A stretch of 28,957 nt of DNA from a virus. Numbering within the stretch: the stretch's first letter is position 1; each line of letters begins with the position of its first letter. Location of the stretch: positions 1 through 28,957 of IMG/VR virus record IMGVR_UViG_3300022921_000073. One strand, 5' to 3'. The notes beneath the pieces were generated by a model. It was not told the DNA's origin. It saw nothing but the letters and a program-made list of their open reading frames with translations, and made no database searches. Shown piece after piece: positions 9,786 to 15,099 of this stretch. The translations under genes were made by a program, and so were the position numbers.

Positions 9786-10355
9786 ATGGGCGCACACAAA
9801 AATATCACATACACACCAATTGGTGATGGACGAAGAGCAGTAAATTTAAAATTGTTGTATAAGCACATTGGCGAACCTGATGATAACGGTTGTCGTCAAT
9901 GGCACGGCACAACCAACAATATTGGATATCCTTTTATGGGATTCAAAGCCATAGGCAACTGGACAAAAAGCAAGATGATACTTGCTACTCGTGTGCTACT
10001 TATGGTAAAATTAGGCAGGGAAATTTTGCCAGACCATCAAGCCAATCACACGTGTCATAATCGTTGGTGCATGAATATAGATCATATTGAAGAAGGCACA
10101 CAACACGAAAAACTTCAAAAGATGAAACAAGATAATCGCAGAAAACACATAAGGGGCGGTTGGATTATAGGCAAAGAATACCCACCCAAAAAACAAAATA
10201 GAAATTACAAGTATAGTGAAGAACAAATACAATTCTGCAGACTAAATCCTGTCCGAGACATACAACAAAAATATGGCTGGAATCAGCCTGAAGCAGAACG
10301 TGCTAAACGTGGAGTTAAATCCTTATATAAATGGTTGCCCTGGCCTGAAGCATAA
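9786..10355 (+). CDS. HNH homing-type endonuclease
   Basis: A 189-residue protein with an HNH nuclease core at about residues 86-105: ANHTCHNRWCMNIDHIEEGT, preceded by a helix (ATRVLLMVKLGREILPDH) typical of the HNH_3 family. The C-terminal ~60 residues include a possible DNA-binding helix-turn-helix (FCRLNPVRDIQQKYGWNQPE). Such genes are usually free-standing mobile endonucleases in phages; a packaging-linked nicking role is known for some HNH proteins, but this one is far from the terminase. No strong ribosome-binding site is seen; an out-of-frame ATG at 9772 opens only a short peptide. No intron is evident around it. Confidence 0.85.
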   Translation: MGAHKNITYTPIGDGRRAVNLKLLYKHIGEPDDNGCRQWHGTTNNIGYPFMGFKAIGNWTKSKMILATRVLLMVKLGREILPDHQANHTCHNRWCMNIDHIEEGTQHEKLQKMKQDNRRKHIRGGWIIGKEYPPKKQNRNYKYSEEQIQFCRLNPVRDIQQKYGWNQPEAERAKRGVKSLYKWLPWPEA

Positions 10356-10358
10356 ATA
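10351..10358 (+). promoter_or_regulatory. TAAATA element (CATAAATA)
   Basis: 7/8 match to TATAAATA, overlapping the HNH stop codon and ending three bases before the inverted-repeat element at 10362. A transcript from here would begin at about the first arm of that repeat. Confidence 0.4.
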
Positions 10359-10361
10359 ATT

Positions 10362-10441
10362 ATGGATGGGGTGTTAATTACTAATGCCATTTTAATTCCT
10401 TATAGCTCATATTCCCAATATGTTGCTATTGCCCCATCCAT
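10362..10441 (+). other. 80-bp inverted-repeat element (possible small RNA or DNA site)
   Basis: A perfect 10-bp inverted repeat, ATGGATGGGG (10362-10371) and CCCCATCCAT (10432-10441), encloses a 60-base AT-rich loop holding another perfect hairpin, CATATT-ccc-AATATG. No convincing ORF lies here and no T-run follows. It could be a small structured RNA made from the TAAATA element just upstream, a protein-binding site, or a replication-origin-like structure. Function not determined. Confidence 0.45.
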
Positions 10442-10455
10442 TCTCCCCAAACTGT

Positions 10456-10484
10456 TTGATATTTCCACGCAATTGCCGTATAAT
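10456..10484 (+). promoter_or_regulatory. Strong sigma70-like promoter
   Basis: TTGATA (10456-10461, 5/6 to the -35 consensus), exactly 17 bases, then TATAAT (10479-10484, 6/6). Expected start of transcription is about 10490-10491, right at the ATG at 10492. One of only two good host-type promoters found by eye, and likely to drive early expression. Confidence 0.7.
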
Positions 10485-10491
10485 TACGTGT

Positions 10492-10665
10492 ATGGACCCT
10501 TTTAAGACAACAATCCGTGGTTTAACTGACCCAAAAAGCAATACTCACACTATTGCACGTCAAATACAAAACAAGATTGTGACTTATGGTATTTGTAGTG
10601 ACAAAGAAACTGAATTTCTGACAACTTATATAAATACAAATGAGGAGAAACAAAATGGCAACTAA
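10492..10665 (+). CDS. Small hypothetical early protein, possibly leaderless
   Basis: A 57-residue protein (MDPFKTTIRGLTDPKSN...) of unknown function, basic at the N-terminus and acidic at the C-terminus. The ATG at 10492 is chosen because the predicted transcription start of the strong promoter at 10456-10484 falls at this codon, which would make the message leaderless; a longer frame back to 10420 would cross the inverted repeat and the promoter. Its end overlaps the start of the next gene by 11 bases. Being first behind a host-type promoter suggests early expression. Confidence 0.55.
   Translation: MDPFKTTIRGLTDPKSNTHTIARQIQNKIVTYGICSDKETEFLTTYINTNEEKQNGN
10629..10636 (+). promoter_or_regulatory. 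T4-late-type promoter element (TATAAATA)
   Basis: Exact TATAAATA inside the 3' end of the 57-residue gene and 18 bases before the ATG at 10655. It could give the next gene a second, late transcript. Confidence 0.5.
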
Positions 10666-11065
10666 ACAATCGTCCAACAACCGTTATCTATTGGTCGGTA
10701 TTGATTATAATCAACAAAGCAAATTGACTGGACGCCCCTATTGGCGTTTAACATTCATGCAGGTTAATGATGATTACACCACAGAACTATTTCATTGTGA
10801 TGTGGACGAATCAATGCAGAATTATAAGAAATCAGGGTGGCAAAATATCTTATCAAAAAGCAATCCTTTAGCAGTCTATGATGGTTTGCGTTTAACCAAA
10901 AGAACCAGCAGTGATGGATTGCCAGTTATAACAGCAGACAGCAAACCACAAGCTGTTATAGACAATATTGATATGGATGAGTTGCAGTCAATATATGATT
11001 TGATTGACAAGAAGCAAGCGTTTTTAAAACAAACAAATTATCAACGTCTATTTCAAACTGTTTAA
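10655..11065 (+). CDS. Hypothetical early protein
   Basis: A 136-residue protein of unknown function. The N-terminal half alternates strands (NRYLLVGIDYN, RPYWRLTFMQVN, TTELFHCDVD) in a way that could fit an OB-like fold; the C-terminus is helical (DELQSIYDLIDKKQAFLK). An OB fold would suit a single-stranded DNA- or RNA-binding protein, but this is a guess from secondary structure only. GAGGAG at 10642-10647 supports the ATG at 10655. Served by the sigma70-like promoter at 10456 and by the TATAAATA at 10629. Confidence 0.65.
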   Translation: MATKQSSNNRYLLVGIDYNQQSKLTGRPYWRLTFMQVNDDYTTELFHCDVDESMQNYKKSGWQNILSKSNPLAVYDGLRLTKRTSSDGLPVITADSKPQAVIDNIDMDELQSIYDLIDKKQAFLKQTNYQRLFQTV

Positions 11066-11090
11066 TTTTAATGAAGTTGCGTTAATGATA

Positions 11091-11098
11091 TATAAATA
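11091..11098 (+). promoter_or_regulatory. T4-late-type promoter element (TATAAATA)
   Basis: Exact TATAAATA 25 bases after the stop of the preceding gene and at the 5' edge of a ~540-base region without genes. It is placed to make the candidate large RNA at 11099-11640. Confidence 0.5.
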
Positions 11099-11575
11099 TA
11101 AAGAGTAAAAAGACACACAAGGTTAGCAGGCCGGTTATGATACTGCTGTGGAAAAGGTCCCCTGAGAAGGACACACGAAACATAATGAAACACTCCCGTT
11201 GGTAAATCCAACTATCCTGAAAGATGGAAGAGAGTCAGAGCGTGAGAACAAGGATACGCAACGTTTTGTTATAGTATGCATGTCACATACGAAAACACTT
11301 AGTAGCACGAACAGATGAAGTATAGCGGTAACGAATTCATCGACACATTATGTGTTGCCTTGGTAGGTGGGGAGTGAGCAAGAGATCCTGTGCTAGAGTG
11401 TATAAACAAAATACCTACTTCCAGTCTAGGCTGTATTGGACACTCCAGCATGAAGACAGATGGGACCTTTAATAGGTTCCGTCTGACTGCAACGTCGTGA
11501 CTCCGCATGAAGAGTGAAAGACATTCGCTTCGCTATGTCTCGAAAAACACGTTTTATCAAGAAGGCGATTGATGA

Positions 11576-11592
11576 AAAAAACGAAGTTTTTT
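11576..11592 (+). terminator. A/T hairpin near 3' end of large RNA (possible terminator)
   Basis: AAAAAAC (11576-11582), loop GAA, GTTTTTT (11586-11592). The stem is weak (one G-C pair) with a T-run as its 3' arm, so it could be a weak terminator for the large RNA or simply its 3'-terminal hairpin. Confidence 0.35.
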
Positions 11593-11594
11593 GA

Positions 11595-11630
11595 TATCAA
11601 AGATCACGTAGTGATCTCATTAAGTTGATA
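11595..11630 (+). promoter_or_regulatory. Leader hairpin upstream of the 91-residue gene
   Basis: AGATCAC-gta-GTGATCT (11601-11617) is a perfect 7-bp hairpin, extended by TATCAA (11595-11600) pairing with TTGATA (11625-11630) across a 7-base bulge. It ends at the AAGGA ribosome-binding site of the gene at 11647, so it may link the RNA region to that gene's translation. Confidence 0.4.
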
Positions 11631-11646
11631 AGGAATAAACAAAATC

Positions 11647-11922
11647 ATGACTAAGAAAAAAACAAAATTAAAACGATTACAGTATAGTCAAATCTTTCTG
11701 AGAAAACAATTTGAACTTGATGAAAGGGATCCTAGCGAATATATCCTATGTGAAGAAATTGCTTGGTTAAAGGAGCAGGGTTATCGAATGAGAACTATTA
11801 GACCCCGAAATGACGACTTGGAATGGATAACAGTTGAATATCACTTTTGGGTGCCAGAACGAGTTGCTACCTACGTGTTGTTGAGATGGCCTAACAGCAC
11901 ACAAGAATACATCGTAGAATAA
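11647..11922 (+). CDS. Hypothetical protein between two RNA regions
   Basis: A 91-residue protein with a Lys-rich start (MTKKKTKLKRLQYSQ) and a mixed alpha/beta body (CEEIAWLKEQGYRMRTIRP, then EWITVEYHFWVPERVATYVLL). Function unknown; the basic N-terminus would suit RNA or DNA binding. It is flanked on both sides by candidate non-coding RNAs, each led by a TAAATA element, which makes a role with one of those RNAs an attractive but untested idea. The only ribosome-binding site is AAGGA at about 11630-11634, rather far (12 bases) from the ATG. Confidence 0.6.
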   Translation: MTKKKTKLKRLQYSQIFLRKQFELDERDPSEYILCEEIAWLKEQGYRMRTIRPRNDDLEWITVEYHFWVPERVATYVLLRWPNSTQEYIVE

Positions 11923-11925
11923 ATA
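11918..11925 (+). promoter_or_regulatory. TAAATA element (AATAAATA)
   Basis: 7/8 to TATAAATA, overlapping the stop codon of the 91-residue gene, at the head of the gene-free stretch 11923-12279. Confidence 0.45.
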
Positions 11926-12121
11926 ACTTTACACTGGGTTGTGATAGCCATTCTAAACCTAAGTGTGTTTGTATCCGTTGAGCAGGGCAAGGTGGACAAA
12001 GCAATTTGTCCATTTTGTTTGACTAATGGGACAAAATCAGTATAATTACTAATAGCAGTTCAACAATGATGTTGGGCTGTTAGAATTGTTCGCTTCAACA
12101 ATTCAAAACTTCTTATGTATC

Positions 12122-12140
12122 AAAAACCCACAAGGTTTTT
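12122..12140 (+). terminator. First of two tandem terminator hairpins
   Basis: AAAAACC (12122-12128), loop CACAA, GGTTTTT (12134-12140). The A-rich left arm and T-rich right arm could work in both directions. It lies just before the stronger terminator. Confidence 0.5.
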
Positions 12141-12143
12141 AGG

Positions 12144-12174
12144 GCCCTGTAATCTAACTGCAGGGCTTTTTTTT
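12144..12174 (+). terminator. Strong rho-independent terminator
   Basis: GCCCTG (12144-12149) pairs with CAGGGC (12161-12166) across an 11-base loop, followed by eight T (12167-12174). It separates the non-coding RNA from the early operon promoter at 12205. Confidence 0.85.
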
Positions 12175-12204
12175 GACTGCAAAATCAATAACTTACACGC
12201 CTGG

Positions 12205-12233
12205 TTGACAACGGGCCCAAATTCGTCTAATAT
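12205..12233 (+). promoter_or_regulatory. Sigma70-like promoter of the early operon
   Basis: Perfect -35 TTGACA (12205-12210), a 17-base spacer and TAATAT (12228-12233, 4/6 to the -10 consensus). Transcription would start near 12240, leaving a ~40-base leader to the ATG at 12280. It lies directly after a strong terminator, as expected for a new transcription unit. Confidence 0.7.
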
Positions 12234-12244
12234 AACGCTTGTAG

Positions 12245-12252
12245 TATAAATA
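12245..12252 (+). promoter_or_regulatory. T4-late-type promoter element (TATAAATA)
   Basis: Exact TATAAATA 12 bases downstream of the sigma70 -10 box and 27 bases before the ATG at 12280. The stacking suggests separate early and late transcription of the same operon. Confidence 0.5.
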
Positions 12253-12279
12253 TAAACAAATACGTTAGGAGACAGCGTA

Positions 12280-12435
12280 ATGGATACTAAAGATAAGATA
12301 GAATGGCTAAAAGATGCGAGTTCAGGAATGGGTTGGTATTATAGCACCAACAAAGAAAGAGAAATCACAGATGAAGACCTTCTTATGCAAGAAGCGTATC
12401 AACATTATATTAAACATTTAGAGGAGACAGCGTGA
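12280..12435 (+). CDS. Small acidic hypothetical protein (51 residues)
   Basis: Starts at ATG 12280 behind AGGAG (12267-12271) and ends in HLEETA. No membrane segment or known motif; the composition is acidic and helical with an aromatic patch (GMGWYYSTN). First gene of the operon behind the sigma70-like promoter at 12205. Its stop overlaps the next start as TGATG, so translation is probably coupled. Small acidic proteins expressed first in phages often inhibit host functions, but no target can be named. Confidence 0.65.
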   Translation: MDTKDKIEWLKDASSGMGWYYSTNKEREITDEDLLMQEAYQHYIKHLEETA

Positions 12436-12686
12436 TGACACAATTAGCAAAATGGTTTGACAATGACCTAAACATCTGCGAACGCATTATGGATTGGGGC
12501 ACTTCAGACAGTCAGGCACACACACCTGCATATCAAATCCACGCAGATATCATCCAGCAAAATTTCACAGGCGATTGGTGTTGGAGTGAAGCAATTGAAC
12601 TGTGGACAGACAAAGCAATCAATCAGGTTGTATTAGCATATGAGGACCGTGATGAATACTTTGACTGGGAAGAGGAGACAGCGTAA
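12435..12686 (+). CDS. Acidic hypothetical protein (83 residues)
   Basis: Begins at ATG 12435 within TGATG; a GTG one codon earlier is also possible. Very acidic, with far more Asp/Glu than Lys/Arg and several Trp (GDWCWSEAIELW, DEYFDWEEETA). The charge pattern would be compatible with a DNA-mimic or inhibitor protein, but there is no sequence match I can claim. It overlaps the next gene by one base (TAATG), so it belongs to the same coupled operon. Confidence 0.65.
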   Translation: MTQLAKWFDNDLNICERIMDWGTSDSQAHTPAYQIHADIIQQNFTGDWCWSEAIELWTDKAINQVVLAYEDRDEYFDWEEETA

Positions 12687-13009
12687 TGACCACTGTAATT
12701 AACAAGGCAGCAATCAAACATCAAAATGAACAAGCGTTTGTTGATGGCATCGTTAAACTTGTAAATGAACAAGGTTTTGATATGATTCAAATTGTGCGTT
12801 CACCAAAAACTTTTGGTGCTCAAGCAAACCCTTATAAGGTAAGCAAAAGAAATGGCAAAAGTTTATTCAAATTGAATTTAGGCAGTTGCTATCCAAGTTA
12901 TTTTGATGGTGTTGATTATAGTCCTGAAAGTTTGATTGATTACACTCCAAACATACAGAAGTTTATTTCATCAGCACGAGTTAAGAAGTTTTTAGAGGAG
13001 ACAATGTGA
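12686..13009 (+). CDS. Hypothetical protein (107 residues)
   Basis: A mixed alpha/beta protein of unknown function: an N-terminal helix (HQNEQAFVDGIVKLVNEQG), strands (DMIQIVRSPKT, KSLFKLNLG), then a helical C-terminus (IQKFISSARVKKFLEETM). Third in the 12.3-13.8 kb operon, with AGGAG at 12673-12677. Its stop TGA overlaps the GTG start of the glycosyltransferase gene. It is one of the candidates to test for a divergent transcription factor, given the T4-type late elements and the absence of any recognised sigma factor. Confidence 0.65.
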   Translation: MTTVINKAAIKHQNEQAFVDGIVKLVNEQGFDMIQIVRSPKTFGAQANPYKVSKRNGKSLFKLNLGSCYPSYFDGVDYSPESLIDYTPNIQKFISSARVKKFLEETM

Positions 13010-13830
13010 AAATTAACATAATTGATTACAGAGGTGACAATACTGTAATCAATTCACGAGGCGAAACGCTGTTTGAATACAGAACACGATATTTTCATCG
13101 CATACAAGAAGACTTTAAACTGTGGCGTGATGCAGGACACACATTTACCTGTTTCACACAGCACCACAATCGTAACGATTTATTTGATGACTATTGGGCA
13201 TTTGATAAGGTTATACCAATCCCAAGAAGCAATGCTCCAGAGGCAAGAAATCACGTGCTAGACTATTACCCAAAAGGCGAGTGGATAGGCATATGGGACA
13301 ATGACGCTAGTGTATACTTGGACAAATTGGACACAAGAAACTTCATCAAAGATTTGGATGCTATATGTCAAGAAGCAGACAGACTAGGCATTGTGAGTTT
13401 TGTGCCTTTCAACGCACAACAAGCACCATACCCTAAAAACCCTAAGCGTTGGAAACCACGTGTTGAACAAAAGGGCACAATGATGTTCTTGCGTGTTATG
13501 GATTGGCGATATGACGAAACTCTTGCCTGTTTGGAAGATTTAGAAAACGCATTACGCCTAGCACAACAGGGACACAAAACAGCACAAACAGAATTGTGCA
13601 GTCTTAAGGAATACCAAAGTGCCAAGAGCACCATATTTAAAGTCAATGCTTATCATGCTGAATACAAGAATCCTGGGCCCAATGCTAATCCACAAGGATT
13701 AAAGAAATGGGATGCACAATTTGACAGGGTTGACAAGTATGCCCAGGCTAAACAACAGATAGAAACAAAATTGGGTGATACAATTCAAAACATAAAGCAA
13801 CAACATAAAAACACTTGGAAGACACTGTAA
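13006..13830 (+). CDS. GT-A-fold glycosyltransferase (family 2-like)
   Basis: A 274-residue protein. N-terminal strands lead to SNAPEARNHVLDYYPKGEW and then WIGIWDNDASVYLDKL (about residues 93-108), the classic layout of GT-A enzymes, in which the D-x-D (here DND) binds the metal and sugar-nucleotide. The C-terminal third is helical and Gln/Lys-rich. Starts at GTG 13006 overlapping the previous stop, with AGGAG at 12996-13000. Substrate unknown: it could modify phage DNA, virion proteins or host surface sugars. A second glycosyltransferase of a different fold follows at 13969. Confidence 0.75.
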   Translation: MKINIIDYRGDNTVINSRGETLFEYRTRYFHRIQEDFKLWRDAGHTFTCFTQHHNRNDLFDDYWAFDKVIPIPRSNAPEARNHVLDYYPKGEWIGIWDNDASVYLDKLDTRNFIKDLDAICQEADRLGIVSFVPFNAQQAPYPKNPKRWKPRVEQKGTMMFLRVMDWRYDETLACLEDLENALRLAQQGHKTAQTELCSLKEYQSAKSTIFKVNAYHAEYKNPGPNANPQGLKKWDAQFDRVDKYAQAKQQIETKLGDTIQNIKQQHKNTWKTL

Positions 13831-13833
13831 TCT

Positions 13834-13841
13834 GCTAAATA
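13834..13841 (+). promoter_or_regulatory. TAAATA element (GCTAAATA)
   Basis: Late-promoter-like octamer four bases after the glycosyltransferase stop, heading a short unit that ends at the terminator 13915-13935. Confidence 0.4.
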
Positions 13842-13844
13842 CAT

Positions 13845-13935
13845 GTGACGCAGGAGTAACGGCCGGTGTCAAAACTTTTCCTAGTGAAAATTTAGTATGG
13901 CTTACTAATACCTTAAAGGCACCCAGTGCCTTTTT
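13845..13935 (+). ncRNA. Candidate ~90-nt small RNA
   Basis: A gene-free stretch bounded by a TAAATA element (13834-13841) and an intrinsic terminator (13915-13935). Short helices are visible: TGAC/GTCA enclosing GCAGGAGTAACGGCCGGT, and TAGTA/TACTA near 13892-13906. It is followed at once by another TAAATA element for the next gene, so it appears to be its own transcription unit. It could instead be only the 3' leader-terminator of the upstream operon. Confidence 0.45.
13915..13935 (+). terminator. Rho-independent terminator
   Basis: AAAGGCAC (13915-13922), loop CCA, GTGCCTTT (13926-13933), followed by further T. Closes the upstream operon and candidate sRNA. Confidence 0.8.
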
Positions 13936-13940
13936 GTGTG

Positions 13941-13948
13941 GCTAAATA
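13941..13948 (+). promoter_or_regulatory. TAAATA element (GCTAAATA)
   Basis: Late-promoter-like octamer directly after a terminator and 20 bases before the glycosyltransferase ATG at 13969. Confidence 0.45.
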
Positions 13949-13968
13949 AAAAACCCACAAGGAAACAA

Positions 13969-15090
13969 ATGGCAAACACACATCGTATACACGTATTAGG
14001 TATCCCCCACACACAAACCAATCCTGTTTTCACAGGCTGTGCATTCACACAAAAAGTCCTAAAATTCTTAGACATGATGGCTCCTAGAGGACACCATATA
14101 TATCACTATGGACATGAACTTAGCCAAACGCCCGATCAACCCAATGTAGAACACGTCACAGTCATAACTGACCGTGAACATAGACAAGCCTATGGTGATG
14201 AGTATGTAGATCAACAACGGTGGAGAGACCTAGGTTTCGCCCACTATTATGATATTCAAGATACTGCTCATAGCCACTTTCACGCCACAGCCATAAAAGA
14301 GATTGAACGTCGCAAACAGCCAGGCGATTTGCTGTTATGCTTCTGGGGTTGGGGTGTGAAACCCATTAGTGACGCTCACCCCGACCTAATTGCCATTGAA
14401 CCTGGCATAGGATACGGGGGAGCCTGGGCACGTTGGCGTGTGTATGAAAGTCACGCAATAAGAAACGCAATGGTAGGCATTGATGGTGTTAACCAATGCA
14501 CTCAAGACTGGTATCATGTGGTTATACCCAACTACTTTAACCCTGACGACTTTGCTTACAACACTGTCAAGGATGATTATGTGTTATACCTAGGCAGAAT
14601 AGGGTGGAACAAAGGTGTAGACATTGCCATTGACGCAACTCAAGCCGCTGGCAAACGTCTAATCATCGCTGGACAAGGCAGTTTAAAGGATCTAGGCTAC
14701 ACCACTACACCCCAACACGTAACCTGCGTGGGCTATGCTAATCAAGACTTGCGTAAGTATCTAATGAGCCGAGCACAAAGCCTATTCATAGCATCAAGAT
14801 ACCTAGAACCCTTCGGGGGAGTGCAGGTAGAAGCCTGGCTAAGCGGCACACCAGTGATATCACCAGACTGGGGTGCGTTTGCAGAGTTTAACCGTGACGG
14901 TGTTACTGGCTATCGTTGTAGAACACGCCGCGACTTTGTGGATGCACTACACAACACACGGCAACTGAATGCACGTCAGTGTCGAGAACACGCACAACAA
15001 TTTACCTACCAACACATAGCACCACAGTATGAACGTTACTTTGATGATGTGCAAAATGTGTATACAAGTCAAGGTTGGAATACAATATAA
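13969..15090 (+). CDS. GT-B-fold glycosyltransferase, family 4-like
   Basis: A 373-residue protein with the two-domain GT-B pattern. The C-terminal domain opens with VLYLGRIGWNKGVDIAIDA (about residues 205-223) and carries LEPFGGVQVEAWLSGTPVIS (about 278-297), the E-x7-E sugar-nucleotide-binding motif of GT4 enzymes. The N-terminal domain has the acceptor-side strands (HRIHVLGIPHTQTN). The ATG at 13969 with AAGGA about 10 bases upstream is preferred over a GTG at 13936 that would translate through the terminator tail and promoter. It lies directly before the terminase genes. Substrate unknown; together with the GT-A enzyme and the methyltransferase it suggests glycan modification of the virion or host surface. 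Confidence 0.85.
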   Translation: MANTHRIHVLGIPHTQTNPVFTGCAFTQKVLKFLDMMAPRGHHIYHYGHELSQTPDQPNVEHVTVITDREHRQAYGDEYVDQQRWRDLGFAHYYDIQDTAHSHFHATAIKEIERRKQPGDLLLCFWGWGVKPISDAHPDLIAIEPGIGYGGAWARWRVYESHAIRNAMVGIDGVNQCTQDWYHVVIPNYFNPDDFAYNTVKDDYVLYLGRIGWNKGVDIAIDATQAAGKRLIIAGQGSLKDLGYTTTPQHVTCVGYANQDLRKYLMSRAQSLFIASRYLEPFGGVQVEAWLSGTPVISPDWGAFAEFNRDGVTGYRCRTRRDFVDALHNTRQLNARQCREHAQQFTYQHIAPQYERYFDDVQNVYTSQGWNTI

Positions 15091-15093
15091 ATA
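15086..15093 (+). promoter_or_regulatory. T4-late-type promoter element (TATAAATA)
   Basis: Exact TATAAATA overlapping the stop of the glycosyltransferase gene and ending six bases before the ATG at 15100. If used like a T4 late promoter, transcription would begin at about the small-terminase start codon. Confidence 0.5.
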
Positions 15094-15099
15094 ATAGTT

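Larger units (their letters stand above)
11099..11640 (+). ncRNA. Candidate large structured non-coding RNA
   Basis: No plausible ORF on either strand, but dense pairing. The best helix is CAGATGGGACCT (11457-11468) with AGGTTCCGTCTG (11474-11485): 12 bp with two G-U pairs and a 5-nt loop. Others are GTTGG/CCAAC near 11198-11212, TATCCT/AGGATA (11213-11218, 11251-11256), GTATG/CATAC (11274-11290), GATGAA/TTCATC (11314-11341), ACACAT/ATGTGT (11343-11355) and AGACAT/ATGTCT (11519-11540). A long-range stem joins 11295-11308 (ACACT, TAGCAC) to 11390-11401 (GTGCTA, AGTGT). GTAGGT (11363-11368) with ACCTAC (11413-11418), and GGAGTG (11371-11376) with CACTCC (11441-11446), would cross it as pseudoknots. 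Size and complexity recall phage-borne large RNAs such as ROOL and GOLLD, but identity is unproven. The exact 3' end is uncertain. Confidence 0.6.
11926..12174 (+). ncRNA. Candidate ~250-nt non-coding RNA
   Basis: A gene-free stretch between a TAAATA element and a strong terminator. TGGACAAA-gcaa-TTTGTCCA (11993-12012) is a perfect 8-bp hairpin with a GNRA tetraloop; GAATTGTT-cgcttc-AACAATTC (12083-12104) is another perfect 8-bp hairpin. GGACAAA occurs again at 12029-12035, so the TTTGTCC arm (12005-12011) could pair either upstream or downstream, a switch-like arrangement. ATTTTGT/ACAAAAT (12012-12037) extends the alternative fold. No known family is recognised. No ORF of note lies on either strand. 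Confidence 0.55.
12267..13007 (+). repeat. Repeated AGGAGACAGCGT gene-junction motif
   Basis: The identical 12-mer AGGAGACAGCGT lies at 12267-12278, 12422-12433 and 12673-12684, each with its first base 13 bases upstream of an ATG. A variant, AGGAGACAATGT, lies at 12996-13007 before the GTG at 13006. It carries the ribosome-binding site AGGAG; in the internal copies it also encodes the last residues (EETA) of the preceding protein, explaining why three proteins in a row end in EETA or EETM. The conservation beyond AGGAG implies copying of a gene-junction cassette or a bound regulator. Confidence 0.8.

Noticed and set aside
10420-10491. Longer start for the 57-residue early protein
   Set aside because: It would span the inverted repeat arm and both promoter boxes; the residues are low-complexity and unlike a real N-terminus.
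11299-11508. Reverse-strand 69-residue ORF inside the large RNA region
   Set aside because: No ribosome-binding site, unlikely composition, opposite to all other genes, and the region shows strong pairing instead of coding signal.
11099-11640. tmRNA, RNase P RNA, group I or group II intron
   Set aside because: No tRNA-like T-arm (GGTTCGA-type), no RNase P core sequences, no group I P/Q/R/S core and no domain V helix could be found; the flanking genes are not interrupted halves of one gene.
13845-13914. Known riboswitch (for example glutamine or preQ1 type) before the glycosyltransferase gene
   Set aside because: No conserved core of a riboswitch family could be matched, and a terminator plus a new promoter-like element separate it from the gene.
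13936-13968. Longer glycosyltransferase starting at GTG 13936
   Set aside because: The extension reads through the terminator tail and the TAAATA element; ATG 13969 has an AAGGA site and begins the typical GT-B N-terminus.
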